Source: Vibrio algicola (lineage in GTDB: Bacteria; Pseudomonadota; Gammaproteobacteria; Enterobacterales; Vibrionaceae). Taken from it: DNA of 64,000 nucleotides. The notes beneath the pieces were generated by a model, which was given only the letters and a program-made list of their open reading frames with translations, did no database searches and was not told where the DNA came from. Positions within the stretch are counted from its first letter, which is position 1. Each line of letters begins with the position of its first letter. Shown here piece after piece: positions 27,803 to 36,988 of the stretch. A program made the translations under genes and the position numbers. The stretch lies in the NCBI RefSeq assembly GCF_009601765.2, contig NZ_CP045700.1, positions 558,001-622,000 on the forward strand. Reading direction: 5' to 3'.

Positions 27803-29746
27803 ATGACATTATATAAACAGCTCTTGATCTGGGTAATGGGGATATTCCTCGCCACGGCCACTGTGCTCTTCGTTATAGAGTTTAACAATACGCGAGATTA
27901 TTTAAATGAAAGACAGATCGTTGAAGTCGACAATACCGTCGATGCCGTTGGTCTTGCACTCACGCCTTACCTATTAGTAAAAAATGATCAAGGCGCAACT
28001 GACTTAATTCATTCGATGTTTGATAGTAGCTACTATTCCGATGTTAAATTAACGCCAATCGAAGAAGGCAAAGTAATCGAGGTTGCCTCAAAAGAAACCA
28101 AAGCTTCAGCTCCGGGTTGGTTTATCTTCCTATCTGATATAGAACCTTATACTAAAACCGTACGTGTCGGCTCAGACTGGCAACAATTGGCGGATTTAAC
28201 CGTCACTAGTAATCCTAATCTTGCATATCAGAAATTATGGAAAACTGCCGAACAATTATTACTAACTTTCTTCCTATCGGGCTTAGTGGTTATTGCTCTG
28301 TTCTCTTTTATCTTCCGTAAGATATTAGCTCCGTTACGTTCGATTCAAGAAAACGCCAAGAAAATAGCTGACAATCAGTTTGATGAAATTCTTGAACGAC
28401 CAAAGTTCCAAGAATTAGATGATGTAGTAACCGCATTTAATCAAATGACAACACAGCTTCGCGCGCATTTTAATCAACAAGCAGAAGAAGCCGATAAACT
28501 GCGTATCCGAGCTTATCAAGATCCAGTATCCGGGCTGGCTAACCGAAATTATATGATGACTCAACTAGAATCATGGTTACAAAGTCAGAATAAAGGCGGT
28601 ATTGCACTACTAAAAGTCGAATTATTAAAAGATACTTACGATCAACAAGGCTATGAAGAAGGGGATAATGTCACACGCCTACTGTCAGCTCGCTTAAAAG
28701 AAATCATTTCAGAAGAATTTACCATTGCGCGTCTTAATCAATCTGAATTTATGTTATTGGCACCAAATTCTTCAGATGAAGATATGCTACAACTTGGTCA
28801 GTCAATGCTGAACATGACCGCATCACTACAAAATGATCCACTCGATATCGCGCCTATGCGTGCTGCTGTCGCTTTAGTCATGAAACAAGAAAACGATACT
28901 ATCTCGACCATTTTAGCGCATGCCGATAATGGTTTAGTTGAGGCTAGCACCAATCGCGCCACGCCATTATTTATTCATGCATCATCGCATGAAAGCTCGA
29001 CTCAATCCTCTTTTGGTAAACAGCAATGGAAAAGTATTGTTGATGAAGCGATCGCCAATAAGCAATTTACTTTTAGCTATCAAAAAGCATTCAATCGCGA
29101 TAATCAATTAATGCACCAAGAAGTCTTTGCTGCGATTCAAAAGGACGATGTTCGCTATTCCGCAGGTCAATTTTTAAGTGCGATTGAAAGCTTAGACAGT
29201 GGAGCTCAGTTTGATATGCACATTATTGATGAAGTATTTGAACAATGTAAGATCTACGATCCTAAGTTCCCGATCGCAATTAACATTACCCAAAGCAGTG
29301 TCAATGACACCGGCTTTATGCGCTGGCTCAGCCAAAAAATGGAAACGAATCCTAGCTTCTCAAACCGTATTTATTTTGAGCTACCTGAAATTTGTTTCAT
29401 TAAACAGCCGGATAACACCAAGCTCTTATGTAATATCATCGACTCTAAAGGCTATCAATTTGGTATCGATAACTTTGGCCATAACTTTGGCTCAATCGGT
29501 TATTTAAATGCTTATCGCCCTGCTTATGTGAAACTGGATTTTGCTTATACTTCTCAGATCGATGATAACGTCCGGGCTGATGTGATTACTTCTATCACTC
29601 GTACCGCCTCTAATTTAGACATCACCACCATCGCCTCACGAGTTGAGACCATGGAGCAAAAAGACAAACTGATCGAGCTCGAACTTGGTGGTTTCCAAGG
29701 TTTCGTTACCGAGCAAATTAATAACGACAATGAAGGTCAGGCATAA
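27803..29746 (+). CDS. LapD-type c-di-GMP receptor, first of three
   Basis: This inner-membrane receptor is predicted to sequester the protease LapG in the periplasm when c-di-GMP is bound inside. I place the start at ATG 27803 (MTLYKQL) because both paralogs begin M(S/T)LYQ; in-frame TTG 27788 and ATG 27791 are alternatives. Order: TM helix 5-25, periplasmic LapD/MoxY-type domain with PGWF (Trp about 106, the LapG-contact Trp-Phe), TM helix 151-171, HAMP, degenerate GGDEF domain (NQSEF at the active site) and degenerate EAL domain (QEVF in place of EAL). Ligand-binding landmarks ELPE, GIDNFG, VKLD and GFQGF remain, so binding without turnover is expected. It lies between the fusion-protein and ABC genes, and its stop overlaps the next ATG. 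Confidence 0.88.
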   Translation: MTLYKQLLIWVMGIFLATATVLFVIEFNNTRDYLNERQIVEVDNTVDAVGLALTPYLLVKNDQGATDLIHSMFDSSYYSDVKLTPIEEGKVIEVASKETKASAPGWFIFLSDIEPYTKTVRVGSDWQQLADLTVTSNPNLAYQKLWKTAEQLLLTFFLSGLVVIALFSFIFRKILAPLRSIQENAKKIADNQFDEILERPKFQELDDVVTAFNQMTTQLRAHFNQQAEEADKLRIRAYQDPVSGLANRNYMMTQLESWLQSQNKGGIALLKVELLKDTYDQQGYEEGDNVTRLLSARLKEIISEEFTIARLNQSEFMLLAPNSSDEDMLQLGQSMLNMTASLQNDPLDIAPMRAAVALVMKQENDTISTILAHADNGLVEASTNRATPLFIHASSHESSTQSSFGKQQWKSIVDEAIANKQFTFSYQKAFNRDNQLMHQEVFAAIQKDDVRYSAGQFLSAIESLDSGAQFDMHIIDEVFEQCKIYDPKFPIAINITQSSVNDTGFMRWLSQKMETNPSFSNRIYFELPEICFIKQPDNTKLLCNIIDSKGYQFGIDNFGHNFGSIGYLNAYRPAYVKLDFAYTSQIDDNVRADVITSITRTASNLDITTIASRVETMEQKDKLIELELGGFQGFVTEQINNDNEGQA

Positions 29747-32079
29747 TGAACCCAATTAAAGATCCACTATTAAATTCTCTTGCTTACATTAGCCGTTATT
29801 ATGGTCAAGCCAACTCACCAGACGCATTAGTTGCAGGCTTACCACTAAAAGATGGCTTACTTACTGTCCATTTATTTCCGCGCGCGGCTGAAATAGCCGG
29901 ATTAAATGCCAAGTTAGATACACTGCCGCTTACCGATTTACCGCCATTGTTACTACCTGTAGTGGCATTACTTAAAAATAATGATGCTTGCGTGATCTTA
30001 TCAATCGATTACGAAAAAAATGAAGCGGAAGTGATTTTATCTCAAAGTGATAGCAAGCAGGAATGGATCCACTTAGATGAGCTAAATCAGCAATATACTG
30101 GTCAGCTATTTTTGGTTAAAAAACGTTTTCGTTATGACGAACGCTCACCAGAAATGCTTAAAAACCGTGATGGTCACTGGTTCTGGAGCACATTGTATCA
30201 ATCACGTAAAATTTATCGTGATGTTTTTGTTGCTTCTATTTTAATCAATATCTTTGCCGTGGGAGCACCATTATTCTCACGTTTAGTGTACGATAAAATT
30301 GTTCCCAACCTGGCTTATGACTCACTATGGGTCTTGTCTATCGGTGTATTTGTTATCTTTATCTTTGATTTTATTTTAAAGATGATGCGCAGCTACTTTT
30401 TAGATGTGGCCGGTAAGAAATCCGATATTTTGATCTCATCGAAAATCTTTAGCCATGTTATGGGTATCCGTCTTGAAGCTAAACCGCCTTCCGTGGGCGC
30501 TTTTGCTAAACATATGCAAGAATTTGAATCAATTAGAGATTTTTTCACTTCAGCCAGTGTCACAACTTTAATTGATTTGCCTTTTGCGATCTTCTTTATG
30601 ATCGTCATTTACATGATTGCCGGACCATTAGCCTTAGTGCCATTGATCGGTGTGTTATTGCTAATTGGTTACAGTTTTGTAGTACAGCGCCCCTTGCGCC
30701 GTACTATCGAAGAAGGTTCACGCCTTGCTTCACAGAAAAATGCCAACTTAGTTGAGAGCTTAGCGGGTCTTGAAACGTTAAAAATGTTTGGCGCAGAAAG
30801 CCAATATCAATACCGTTGGGAAGAAGCCGTTGCTCACATGTCAAACTGGAGCTTAAAATCTAAGCGCCTAACCGACTCATTACAAAATGCCGCGGGATTC
30901 GTACAACAATTTTTGAATGTCGCCATGATTGTAGTCGGGGTGTATTTGATTGGTAATGGTGATCTAACAATGGGTGGTTTAATTGCCTCTACTATGTTAA
31001 GTGGTCGTGCTGTAGGGCCCATGATCCAAGTTGCGATGCTTTCAACTCGTTACAACCAAGCAAAATCGGCAATGGGCATTATTGATAAACTAATGCAAAT
31101 GCCAACTGAGCAAGAAGAAGGCAAGCGTTACATTCATCGCCCGGTTATCCAAGGTAAGATTCAATTTGATAACGTCAGCTTTGCGTACCCAAATGCCACC
31201 TCCCCTGCATTGCGTGATATCAATTTAACCATTAATCCAGGTGAGCGTATTGGTATTATTGGCCGTATTGGTTCAGGTAAAACCACATTAGAGCGTATCT
31301 TAATGGGATTATACAAACCCACCGCTGGTACGGTATTAATCGATGACACTGATATGAATCAGCTACATCAAATTGATATTCGCCGTAACTTGGGCTGTGT
31401 ACCACAAGACATTACTTTGTTTTATGGCAGTATCCGCGAAAATATCGCTTTAGGCCGCCCGTTAGCCAGTGATAAAGATATTATGCTTGCGGCAGAACGT
31501 GCGGGTGTGACTAACTTTACTCAACAAGATAGTGCGGGCCTTGAAAAGCAAGTCGGTGAAGGCGGCGCAGCACTGTCTGGTGGTCAGCGTCAATCGATTG
31601 CCATTGCTCGTGCATTTTTAGGTAATCCACCAGTTCTTATTATGGATGAACCAACCAGCAGTATGGATAACCGTTCTGAAATGTTTATAAAACGTCAAAT
31701 GAAAAGCATTGCGGATGATGAAACCTTAATTCTTATCACCCATAAAATGAGTATGCTCGATATTGTCGATCGCTTAATCGTAATGGAACAAGGTAAAATT
31801 ATTGCCGATGGTCCGCGAGACAAAGTTCTACAAGCTCTACGTGCTGGTAAGACGCAAAAATCAGAGCCTAAAAAAGACAACGCTTCAACACCAGAAGCTG
31901 CCACTACCGCAGCAAGTGCTCAAGACGCGCTCAAAAAAGCAGTAACCGAGCAGTTAGCAAACACAAACGTACCAATAACAGCAGAAAAAATCACTACTGC
32001 ACCAGAGAATAAAGAAAAGCCAACACCAAAAGCTCAACAGAGCAAAGCTAATGTTGTCAGAAATGACAAACCAATCTAA
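29746..32079 (+). CDS. LapB-type type I secretion ABC transporter
   Basis: This 777-residue inner-membrane exporter powers secretion of the adhesin. An N-terminal C39-peptidase-like domain (about 1-130) lacks the catalytic Cys, as in LapB/HlyB exporters that bind unfolded substrate. A six-helix ABC membrane domain (about 160-430) precedes the nucleotide-binding domain: Walker A GRIGSGKTT near 506-514, signature LSGGQRQ near 610, Walker B VLIMDEP near 630, then the H-loop ITHKMS. The last ~75 residues form a Lys/Ala/Pro/Thr-rich tail beyond the usual LssB/LapB end, of unknown role. The ATG overlaps the stop of the lapD-like gene by one base, so translation is likely coupled. Confidence 0.95.
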   Translation: MNPIKDPLLNSLAYISRYYGQANSPDALVAGLPLKDGLLTVHLFPRAAEIAGLNAKLDTLPLTDLPPLLLPVVALLKNNDACVILSIDYEKNEAEVILSQSDSKQEWIHLDELNQQYTGQLFLVKKRFRYDERSPEMLKNRDGHWFWSTLYQSRKIYRDVFVASILINIFAVGAPLFSRLVYDKIVPNLAYDSLWVLSIGVFVIFIFDFILKMMRSYFLDVAGKKSDILISSKIFSHVMGIRLEAKPPSVGAFAKHMQEFESIRDFFTSASVTTLIDLPFAIFFMIVIYMIAGPLALVPLIGVLLLIGYSFVVQRPLRRTIEEGSRLASQKNANLVESLAGLETLKMFGAESQYQYRWEEAVAHMSNWSLKSKRLTDSLQNAAGFVQQFLNVAMIVVGVYLIGNGDLTMGGLIASTMLSGRAVGPMIQVAMLSTRYNQAKSAMGIIDKLMQMPTEQEEGKRYIHRPVIQGKIQFDNVSFAYPNATSPALRDINLTINPGERIGIIGRIGSGKTTLERILMGLYKPTAGTVLIDDTDMNQLHQIDIRRNLGCVPQDITLFYGSIRENIALGRPLASDKDIMLAAERAGVTNFTQQDSAGLEKQVGEGGAALSGGQRQSIAIARAFLGNPPVLIMDEPTSSMDNRSEMFIKRQMKSIADDETLILITHKMSMLDIVDRLIVMEQGKIIADGPRDKVLQALRAGKTQKSEPKKDNASTPEAATTAASAQDALKKAVTEQLANTNVPITAEKITTAPENKEKPTPKAQQSKANVVRNDKPI

Positions 32080-32313
32080 GTATTAAAATACTGTTTAATT
32101 GATTTAATCCAACAGAATATTTACCAAACATATAACTTAGTTTACAATCATTTATTTCAACGTCGCCCAATTAATGAGATGAATAATTTTCAATTTTTAC
32201 AAGAAGCGATATGATCAGTGTAAACAAGGTTCAAGGGCAGGACAGATCTTTTTTAGAGGTCTGATCTTATCTAAATCAATCCTTAAAGCTCGCGGTTTAG
32301 CATTAAGAGAGTA
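32080..32313. other. Gap between ABC exporter and TolC-type gene
   Basis: This 234-base AT-rich gap contains no open frame of note. It may hold a separate promoter for the TolC-OmpA-LapG-LapD genes, but no convincing boxes were seen. Confidence 0.4.
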
Positions 32314-33636
32314 ATGATGATCAAAAAAACACATATAACAAAATTAGCCATCTTAGTTGGCTGTCAATTGCTTGCAATACCTAGTTATGCACAATCTCTT
32401 GAACAAGCGATTGCGGCGACACTTATCAATAACCCAGACATAAGATCGTCTTATAACGAGTTTATGAGTAAGAACGAAGGGATCCGTCAATCCCAAGGTC
32501 AATATTTACCTTCTGTCGATCTCGAAGCCGGGGTCGGTTATGAAGATTACGATGATGATCCTAGTGGTACCAATGGTGATTTTAACCCTCATTACGCCCA
32601 AATCAGTATTCGACAGTTAATTTGGGATGGTTCGAGCACTTATAACGATATTCAACGTAATAAATCAGAAACTGAAGCCCAGCGTTATCAATTGCTGGCC
32701 GATGCTCAAGATACGGCGCTATCAACCGTTCAAGCTTATCTGGATGTAATTGAAGCGCAGCAAGTGGTTAAATTATCACAGGCAAATATTGAAGTGCATA
32801 ACCGCATCTTAAAAGACATTCAAAAACGAACTGATTCAGGCCTAAGTTCCACTGCCGATTTAATTCAAGTACAAGGTCGTGTCGCTTCTGCCAATACCAA
32901 TTTATTATCCGCGCAAAGTAATCTTAACGATAAAATTACTGCATTTGTACGCGTGACCGGTGAATACCCTAAAGATCTTAAAACACCACAAGTAGATGTC
33001 AATTTTCTACCAACAACATTAGAAGATGCGCTAAAAAAAGCGAAAGCGAATAATCCAACCCTGCATGTTGCTTATCACGATATTCTGGCGGCCAAATCAC
33101 AGTACAACCAAGATACTGGTACTATGCTACCGACGTTCACAGTTGAAGGTTCACAGAAATTCGGTGACGAACTTGATGGCGATGACCGCAATGATGTCGA
33201 TGAATTAAAAGTCATGCTAAAAATGAATTATAACTTATATAACGGCGGTAGCGATGCGGCTAAAGGCCGAGCGGCGGCTTATCAATTAACCAAAGCTAAA
33301 GATATTCGCGACAAAGCCTATCAAATGCTTGAACAAAGCACCCGTCTTTCATGGAGTGCTCGTGACCTAGCATCAGCTCAAGAAAAATATCTTGAACAGC
33401 ATGTAGACTCTGCAGCGAAAACTATTATTGCCTATGGTAAACAATACAAAATTGGTAAACGTACTCTACTCGATTTACTTAACACTGAAAATGAACTGTT
33501 TGACTCTCGTAAAGCGTATTTAGCCGCTCACTATGATGGTGTGCTATCAAATTATCGTTTACTCAATTCCACTGGACTGCTACTCAATGCATTACGTGTT
33601 GCTATTCCAGAACAATGGACTAAATCAGTTAAGTAA
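32314..33636 (+). CDS. TolC/LapE-type outer-membrane channel
   Basis: This 440-residue type I secretion outer-membrane protein forms the trimeric exit duct. A signal peptide ends near residue 26 (PSYA before QSLEQA). The mature part has the internal duplication of OEP/TolC proteins: two halves of long helices and beta strands, with IRQLIWDG and NYNLYNGG marking the equivalent strand segments. ATG 32314 or 32317 could start it. The adhesin retention module is expected to lodge in this pore. It is followed after 9 bases by the OmpA-type lipoprotein, an order also seen next to BpfA of Shewanella. Confidence 0.93.
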   Translation: MMIKKTHITKLAILVGCQLLAIPSYAQSLEQAIAATLINNPDIRSSYNEFMSKNEGIRQSQGQYLPSVDLEAGVGYEDYDDDPSGTNGDFNPHYAQISIRQLIWDGSSTYNDIQRNKSETEAQRYQLLADAQDTALSTVQAYLDVIEAQQVVKLSQANIEVHNRILKDIQKRTDSGLSSTADLIQVQGRVASANTNLLSAQSNLNDKITAFVRVTGEYPKDLKTPQVDVNFLPTTLEDALKKAKANNPTLHVAYHDILAAKSQYNQDTGTMLPTFTVEGSQKFGDELDGDDRNDVDELKVMLKMNYNLYNGGSDAAKGRAAAYQLTKAKDIRDKAYQMLEQSTRLSWSARDLASAQEKYLEQHVDSAAKTIIAYGKQYKIGKRTLLDLLNTENELFDSRKAYLAAHYDGVLSNYRLLNSTGLLLNALRVAIPEQWTKSVK

Positions 33637-33645
33637 GGACAGACT

Positions 33646-34239
33646 ATGAAAACGTTAACGATCTCTTTAATGGTGCTGTTGCTTTCAGCATGTTCAGTGT
33701 TAGATGCCCCACCGCCTCCACTCGCCAATCAACAAAGTGATATTGGGGACGCTGATGCTGATGGAGTGATCAATGCACGAGATAAGTGCCTCAATACTCC
33801 TGCAAACGCTGTCGTTGACAACGATGGCTGTCCAGAAATCAAGGTTGTTACTGAACAGAAAAAATTGCATATTCTGTTTGCTAATGATTCTGATGAGATA
33901 ACTCAACTCTATCTTGATCATATTAATGCTATGAGCCAATTTTTGGCTAAGTATCCAAAAACTTATATTGTGTTAAATGGCTATGCAAGCCCCGTTGGTC
34001 CTTCCGACCATAACCTCAACCTCTCTAGACGTCGTGCGGCGAATGTGTATAAAGCACTGATCAGCTCTGGAGTAGAAAGCGATCGTATACAAATAATTGG
34101 TTTTGGTGATAGTGAACCTGTTGCTGGCCAAACTAAGGAAGAAATTAATAAATTTAGCCGCCGGGTAACCGCCACTGTTGAAGGTATGGATAGTAGCGTC
34201 GTTGACAGTTGGACTATCTATGATAAACGTAAAGATTAA
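33646..34239 (+). CDS. OmpA-family lipoprotein with TSP3-type repeat
   Basis: A lipobox (LLSAC, Cys 16) marks this as an outer-membrane lipoprotein of 197 residues. After a Pro-rich linker there is a thrombospondin type 3-like calcium-binding segment (DADADGV ... DNDGCP), then an OmpA C-terminal peptidoglycan-binding domain with NGYASPVG and LSRRRA motifs. It probably ties the secretion channel region of the outer membrane to the cell wall; homologous genes sit in the same place in BpfA-type clusters, but the exact role is inferred. It is tightly linked to the TolC-type gene and to lapG. Confidence 0.92.
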   Translation: MKTLTISLMVLLLSACSVLDAPPPPLANQQSDIGDADADGVINARDKCLNTPANAVVDNDGCPEIKVVTEQKKLHILFANDSDEITQLYLDHINAMSQFLAKYPKTYIVLNGYASPVGPSDHNLNLSRRRAANVYKALISSGVESDRIQIIGFGDSEPVAGQTKEEINKFSRRVTATVEGMDSSVVDSWTIYDKRKD

Positions 34240-34307
34240 CTCTGAACAACGCAAAGACTAAGACCTCTTGGCGAGATTTCCGTTGGCTTAAATGGGCTAT
34301 CTTCTCT

Positions 34308-34958
34308 GTGTTGTTAATTTTATCGGTGAGGGCGATTGCTCTCACCGGTAGCGATAAACAACAAATTGATTTTAGCCGCCAAAACTTTGGCGAACGAGCT
34401 GGATTACGCGTCACCGCTTGGCGTAATCTCATTAATTCAATACAAACTTTATCCGAACAACAAAAACTCAATAAAATTAATGATTTTTTTAATCAATTGG
34501 TTTTTATCGACGATATTAAGTTGTGGGGGCAAAACGATTATTGGGCAACACCTATTCAATTTCTTGATGTGGGTGGTGGTGATTGTGAAGATTTTAGTAT
34601 CGCTAAATACTCCAGCTTGCGAGAACTCGGAATCGCTGACTCTAAACTCCATCTTATCTATGTAAAATCGCTCACCTTAAACCAATTTCACATGGTGGTA
34701 GCCTACTATCAAACACCCAGTTCAATGCCTGTTATACTCGATAATATCGATGGTGAGATCAAACCAGCTAATCAACGTCAAGATTTAGTGCCTATTTACA
34801 GTTTTAACGCCAGTAAACTGTGGATCACCAAAAAACGTGAACGAAGCATAAACTCGATAGTCGCCGGTGACGCCTCAAACTTAAGCTTATGGAAAGATTT
34901 ACAACAACGCAGTAAAAAACAAAATACTAAACACCCAATAATCAACTTGGATCAATAA
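34308..34958 (+). CDS. lapG: LapG-type periplasmic cysteine protease
   Basis: This is a family C93 (transglutaminase-like) protease that cuts the adhesin retention module after c-di-GMP falls. Counting from GTG 34308, the triad is Cys 93 (GGGDCEDF), His 128 (QFHMVVAYY) and Asp 145 (VILDNIDGE); Cys-His and His-Asp spacing fits LapG. The start is doubtful. The frame stays open upstream to 34233 and encodes a good signal-peptide start (WRDFRWLKW, then AIFSVLLIL) but has no ATG, GTG or TTG there. An ATG at 34220 is one base out of frame; removing one A from the run at 34253-34255 would join it. The stop is 4 bases before the second LapD-type gene. The protease should act on the PAAG site of the adhesin. 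Confidence 0.9.
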   Translation: MLLILSVRAIALTGSDKQQIDFSRQNFGERAGLRVTAWRNLINSIQTLSEQQKLNKINDFFNQLVFIDDIKLWGQNDYWATPIQFLDVGGGDCEDFSIAKYSSLRELGIADSKLHLIYVKSLTLNQFHMVVAYYQTPSSMPVILDNIDGEIKPANQRQDLVPIYSFNASKLWITKKRERSINSIVAGDASNLSLWKDLQQRSKKQNTKHPIINLDQ

Positions 34959-34962
34959 CACT

Positions 34963-36879
34963 ATGAGCCTATATCAGCAATTTCTTTTATGGTTATCCCT
35001 TGTGCTTTTGGTGCTAATGACCACTGTGTTTGGTTTGCAATTCAACTCAACTCATACCTATCTTCAGCAGCAGCAAAAGATCGCACTCACTAATGCCATT
35101 AGTTCAATGAATATTGCCCTAACCCGATACATTAAAGATAAAGATAAAATAGGTATTGAGTCGGTGATTAATGCGACTTTTGACAGCGGTTATTATGACA
35201 ATATTCATTTTGAGATGTTGGATAAAAGCCAAAAAATAGATCGTAAATACCAAGATGATACCAATATTGCCCCGACTTGGTTTCAAAAACTAGACTTATT
35301 TAAGAACTTAAAACAATCACAAGTATTGATGGATGGTTGGCTGCAAACCGCCACATTAACTGTCACCAGTAATGCCGATAACGCCTACGATGAATTATGG
35401 TCACTGACTATTTATTTACTGGCCGCGTTTATTGCCATTGCGATTGTGTCGGCTTTCTCTTTAGCCTTTATTTTAAAAGTCATGCTCAAGCCATTAAAAG
35501 ATATTCAACAACGAGCTAACGAGATCAGTTCTGATCAATTTGGAGAGCCTATTCCATCGGTGAATACTCGTGAATTATCTGATGTGGTCCAAGCGATGAA
35601 TCACATGAGTCAGCATATTGAAACCTATTACCAACAATCAGCTGAAGAAGCCCGCCGTCTTCGAATTCGTGCTTACCAAGATCCCGTTTCAGAATTAAGT
35701 AATCGTGATTTTTTTATTACTCAACTCGAACCTTGGTTAGATTCTGATAGCATGGACTATTGTGGCGTGTGCTTAATTCAGGTAGACAGCATTAATGATG
35801 CTTATGAAAATCAAGAATTTCAAAAAGCCGATCAACTGGTGAGAAGTTTATCGACCGTATTATCTAGACTCATGAGTGAGGAAAACACCTTAGCTCGCTT
35901 TAGTCGCTCTGAATTTATTCTGTTGATCCCTCATTGCCAACAAGACGACTTCGACCGTATTTCAAACAAAACATTAAAAATAGTCAAAGAGTTATCTTCC
36001 GATCCAAACACTGCAAGCTCAGCATCAATTGGTATGCTGATGATCCATGACCAAAACGATACTAAAACCGTCTTTAGCCAACTCGATAATGCGCTGACTC
36101 AAGCTCGTCAGCAAAGTGAGAATAGCACCTATCTTCTCGATACCAGTTCGATTTCACCTCAGTTCACCAAAGGGAAAATGGAATGGCAAAGCCTTGTCGA
36201 GCATGCAATCAACAATGGTCTAGTCAAGATCACACTGCAAGCCGCAATCGATAAGCAACAACAGCACATTCAACATGAAGTATTTGCGTATATTGAAATA
36301 GATGGCCTAATCTACAATGCGAATCACTTTATCACCGCATTGGAACAAACTCCGATTGCGGCCCAATTTGATGATCATATTCTATCCTTAGTAACTGAGT
36401 ATCTTAATAACTCTATCGAACCCTCTCCTATCGCGGTCAATATCACGAAATATAGCATTAATGATGCTCAATTTATTGCTTCACTAGAAGATAAATTAGC
36501 CCATAATATTAATCTGCGTGAGTATTTATATTTCGAACTGCCTGAAATCAGTTTTATCAAGAAAACTCAAAGTACGAGGATTTTCACTCATCTTCTCAAT
36601 AAATATGGCTTTAAATTTGGTATCGATCACTTTGGCCATAATTTCAGCTCACTTGAATACCTACATCAAGTTCGGCCACACTATGTCAAACTTGATTTAG
36701 CCTATACCAACCAGTTGGATGATCCGGCTAAATACGATGTACTTGCTTCCATTACTCGTATTGCAAATAACTTAAATATTCAAACAATTGCGACGCGAGT
36801 GGAAACGCAAGATCAGCTAGAACAGCTCGCTAATCTTAGTATTAGTGGTTTCCAAGGCTATATTACTGATGCCTCTTGA
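34963..36879 (+). CDS. lapD: LapD-type c-di-GMP receptor, second of three
   Basis: This 638-residue protein lies directly behind lapG (4-base gap), the classical lapG-lapD order, so it is the best candidate for the orthodox LapD. TM helix 8-25; periplasmic domain with PTWF (Trp 106, same position as in the first paralog); second TM near 145-170; HAMP; degenerate GGDEF (SRSEF); degenerate EAL (HEVF for EAL). The ELPE, GIDHFG, VKLD and GFQGY segments typical of EAL-type ligand pockets are kept. It is predicted to bind c-di-GMP and hold LapG, with no cyclase or phosphodiesterase activity. Confidence 0.9.
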   Translation: MSLYQQFLLWLSLVLLVLMTTVFGLQFNSTHTYLQQQQKIALTNAISSMNIALTRYIKDKDKIGIESVINATFDSGYYDNIHFEMLDKSQKIDRKYQDDTNIAPTWFQKLDLFKNLKQSQVLMDGWLQTATLTVTSNADNAYDELWSLTIYLLAAFIAIAIVSAFSLAFILKVMLKPLKDIQQRANEISSDQFGEPIPSVNTRELSDVVQAMNHMSQHIETYYQQSAEEARRLRIRAYQDPVSELSNRDFFITQLEPWLDSDSMDYCGVCLIQVDSINDAYENQEFQKADQLVRSLSTVLSRLMSEENTLARFSRSEFILLIPHCQQDDFDRISNKTLKIVKELSSDPNTASSASIGMLMIHDQNDTKTVFSQLDNALTQARQQSENSTYLLDTSSISPQFTKGKMEWQSLVEHAINNGLVKITLQAAIDKQQQHIQHEVFAYIEIDGLIYNANHFITALEQTPIAAQFDDHILSLVTEYLNNSIEPSPIAVNITKYSINDAQFIASLEDKLAHNINLREYLYFELPEISFIKKTQSTRIFTHLLNKYGFKFGIDHFGHNFSSLEYLHQVRPHYVKLDLAYTNQLDDPAKYDVLASITRIANNLNIQTIATRVETQDQLEQLANLSISGFQGYITDAS

Positions 36880-36988
36880 TCTGAGTCATAAATAGCTATT
36901 CCTGTGCAGATAGATGCTATCTAATCGTAAGTAAACTCGATACAGTTATCACTCTCTGCTCTTCAAGCTAAATAAGTGTGAATACCGT

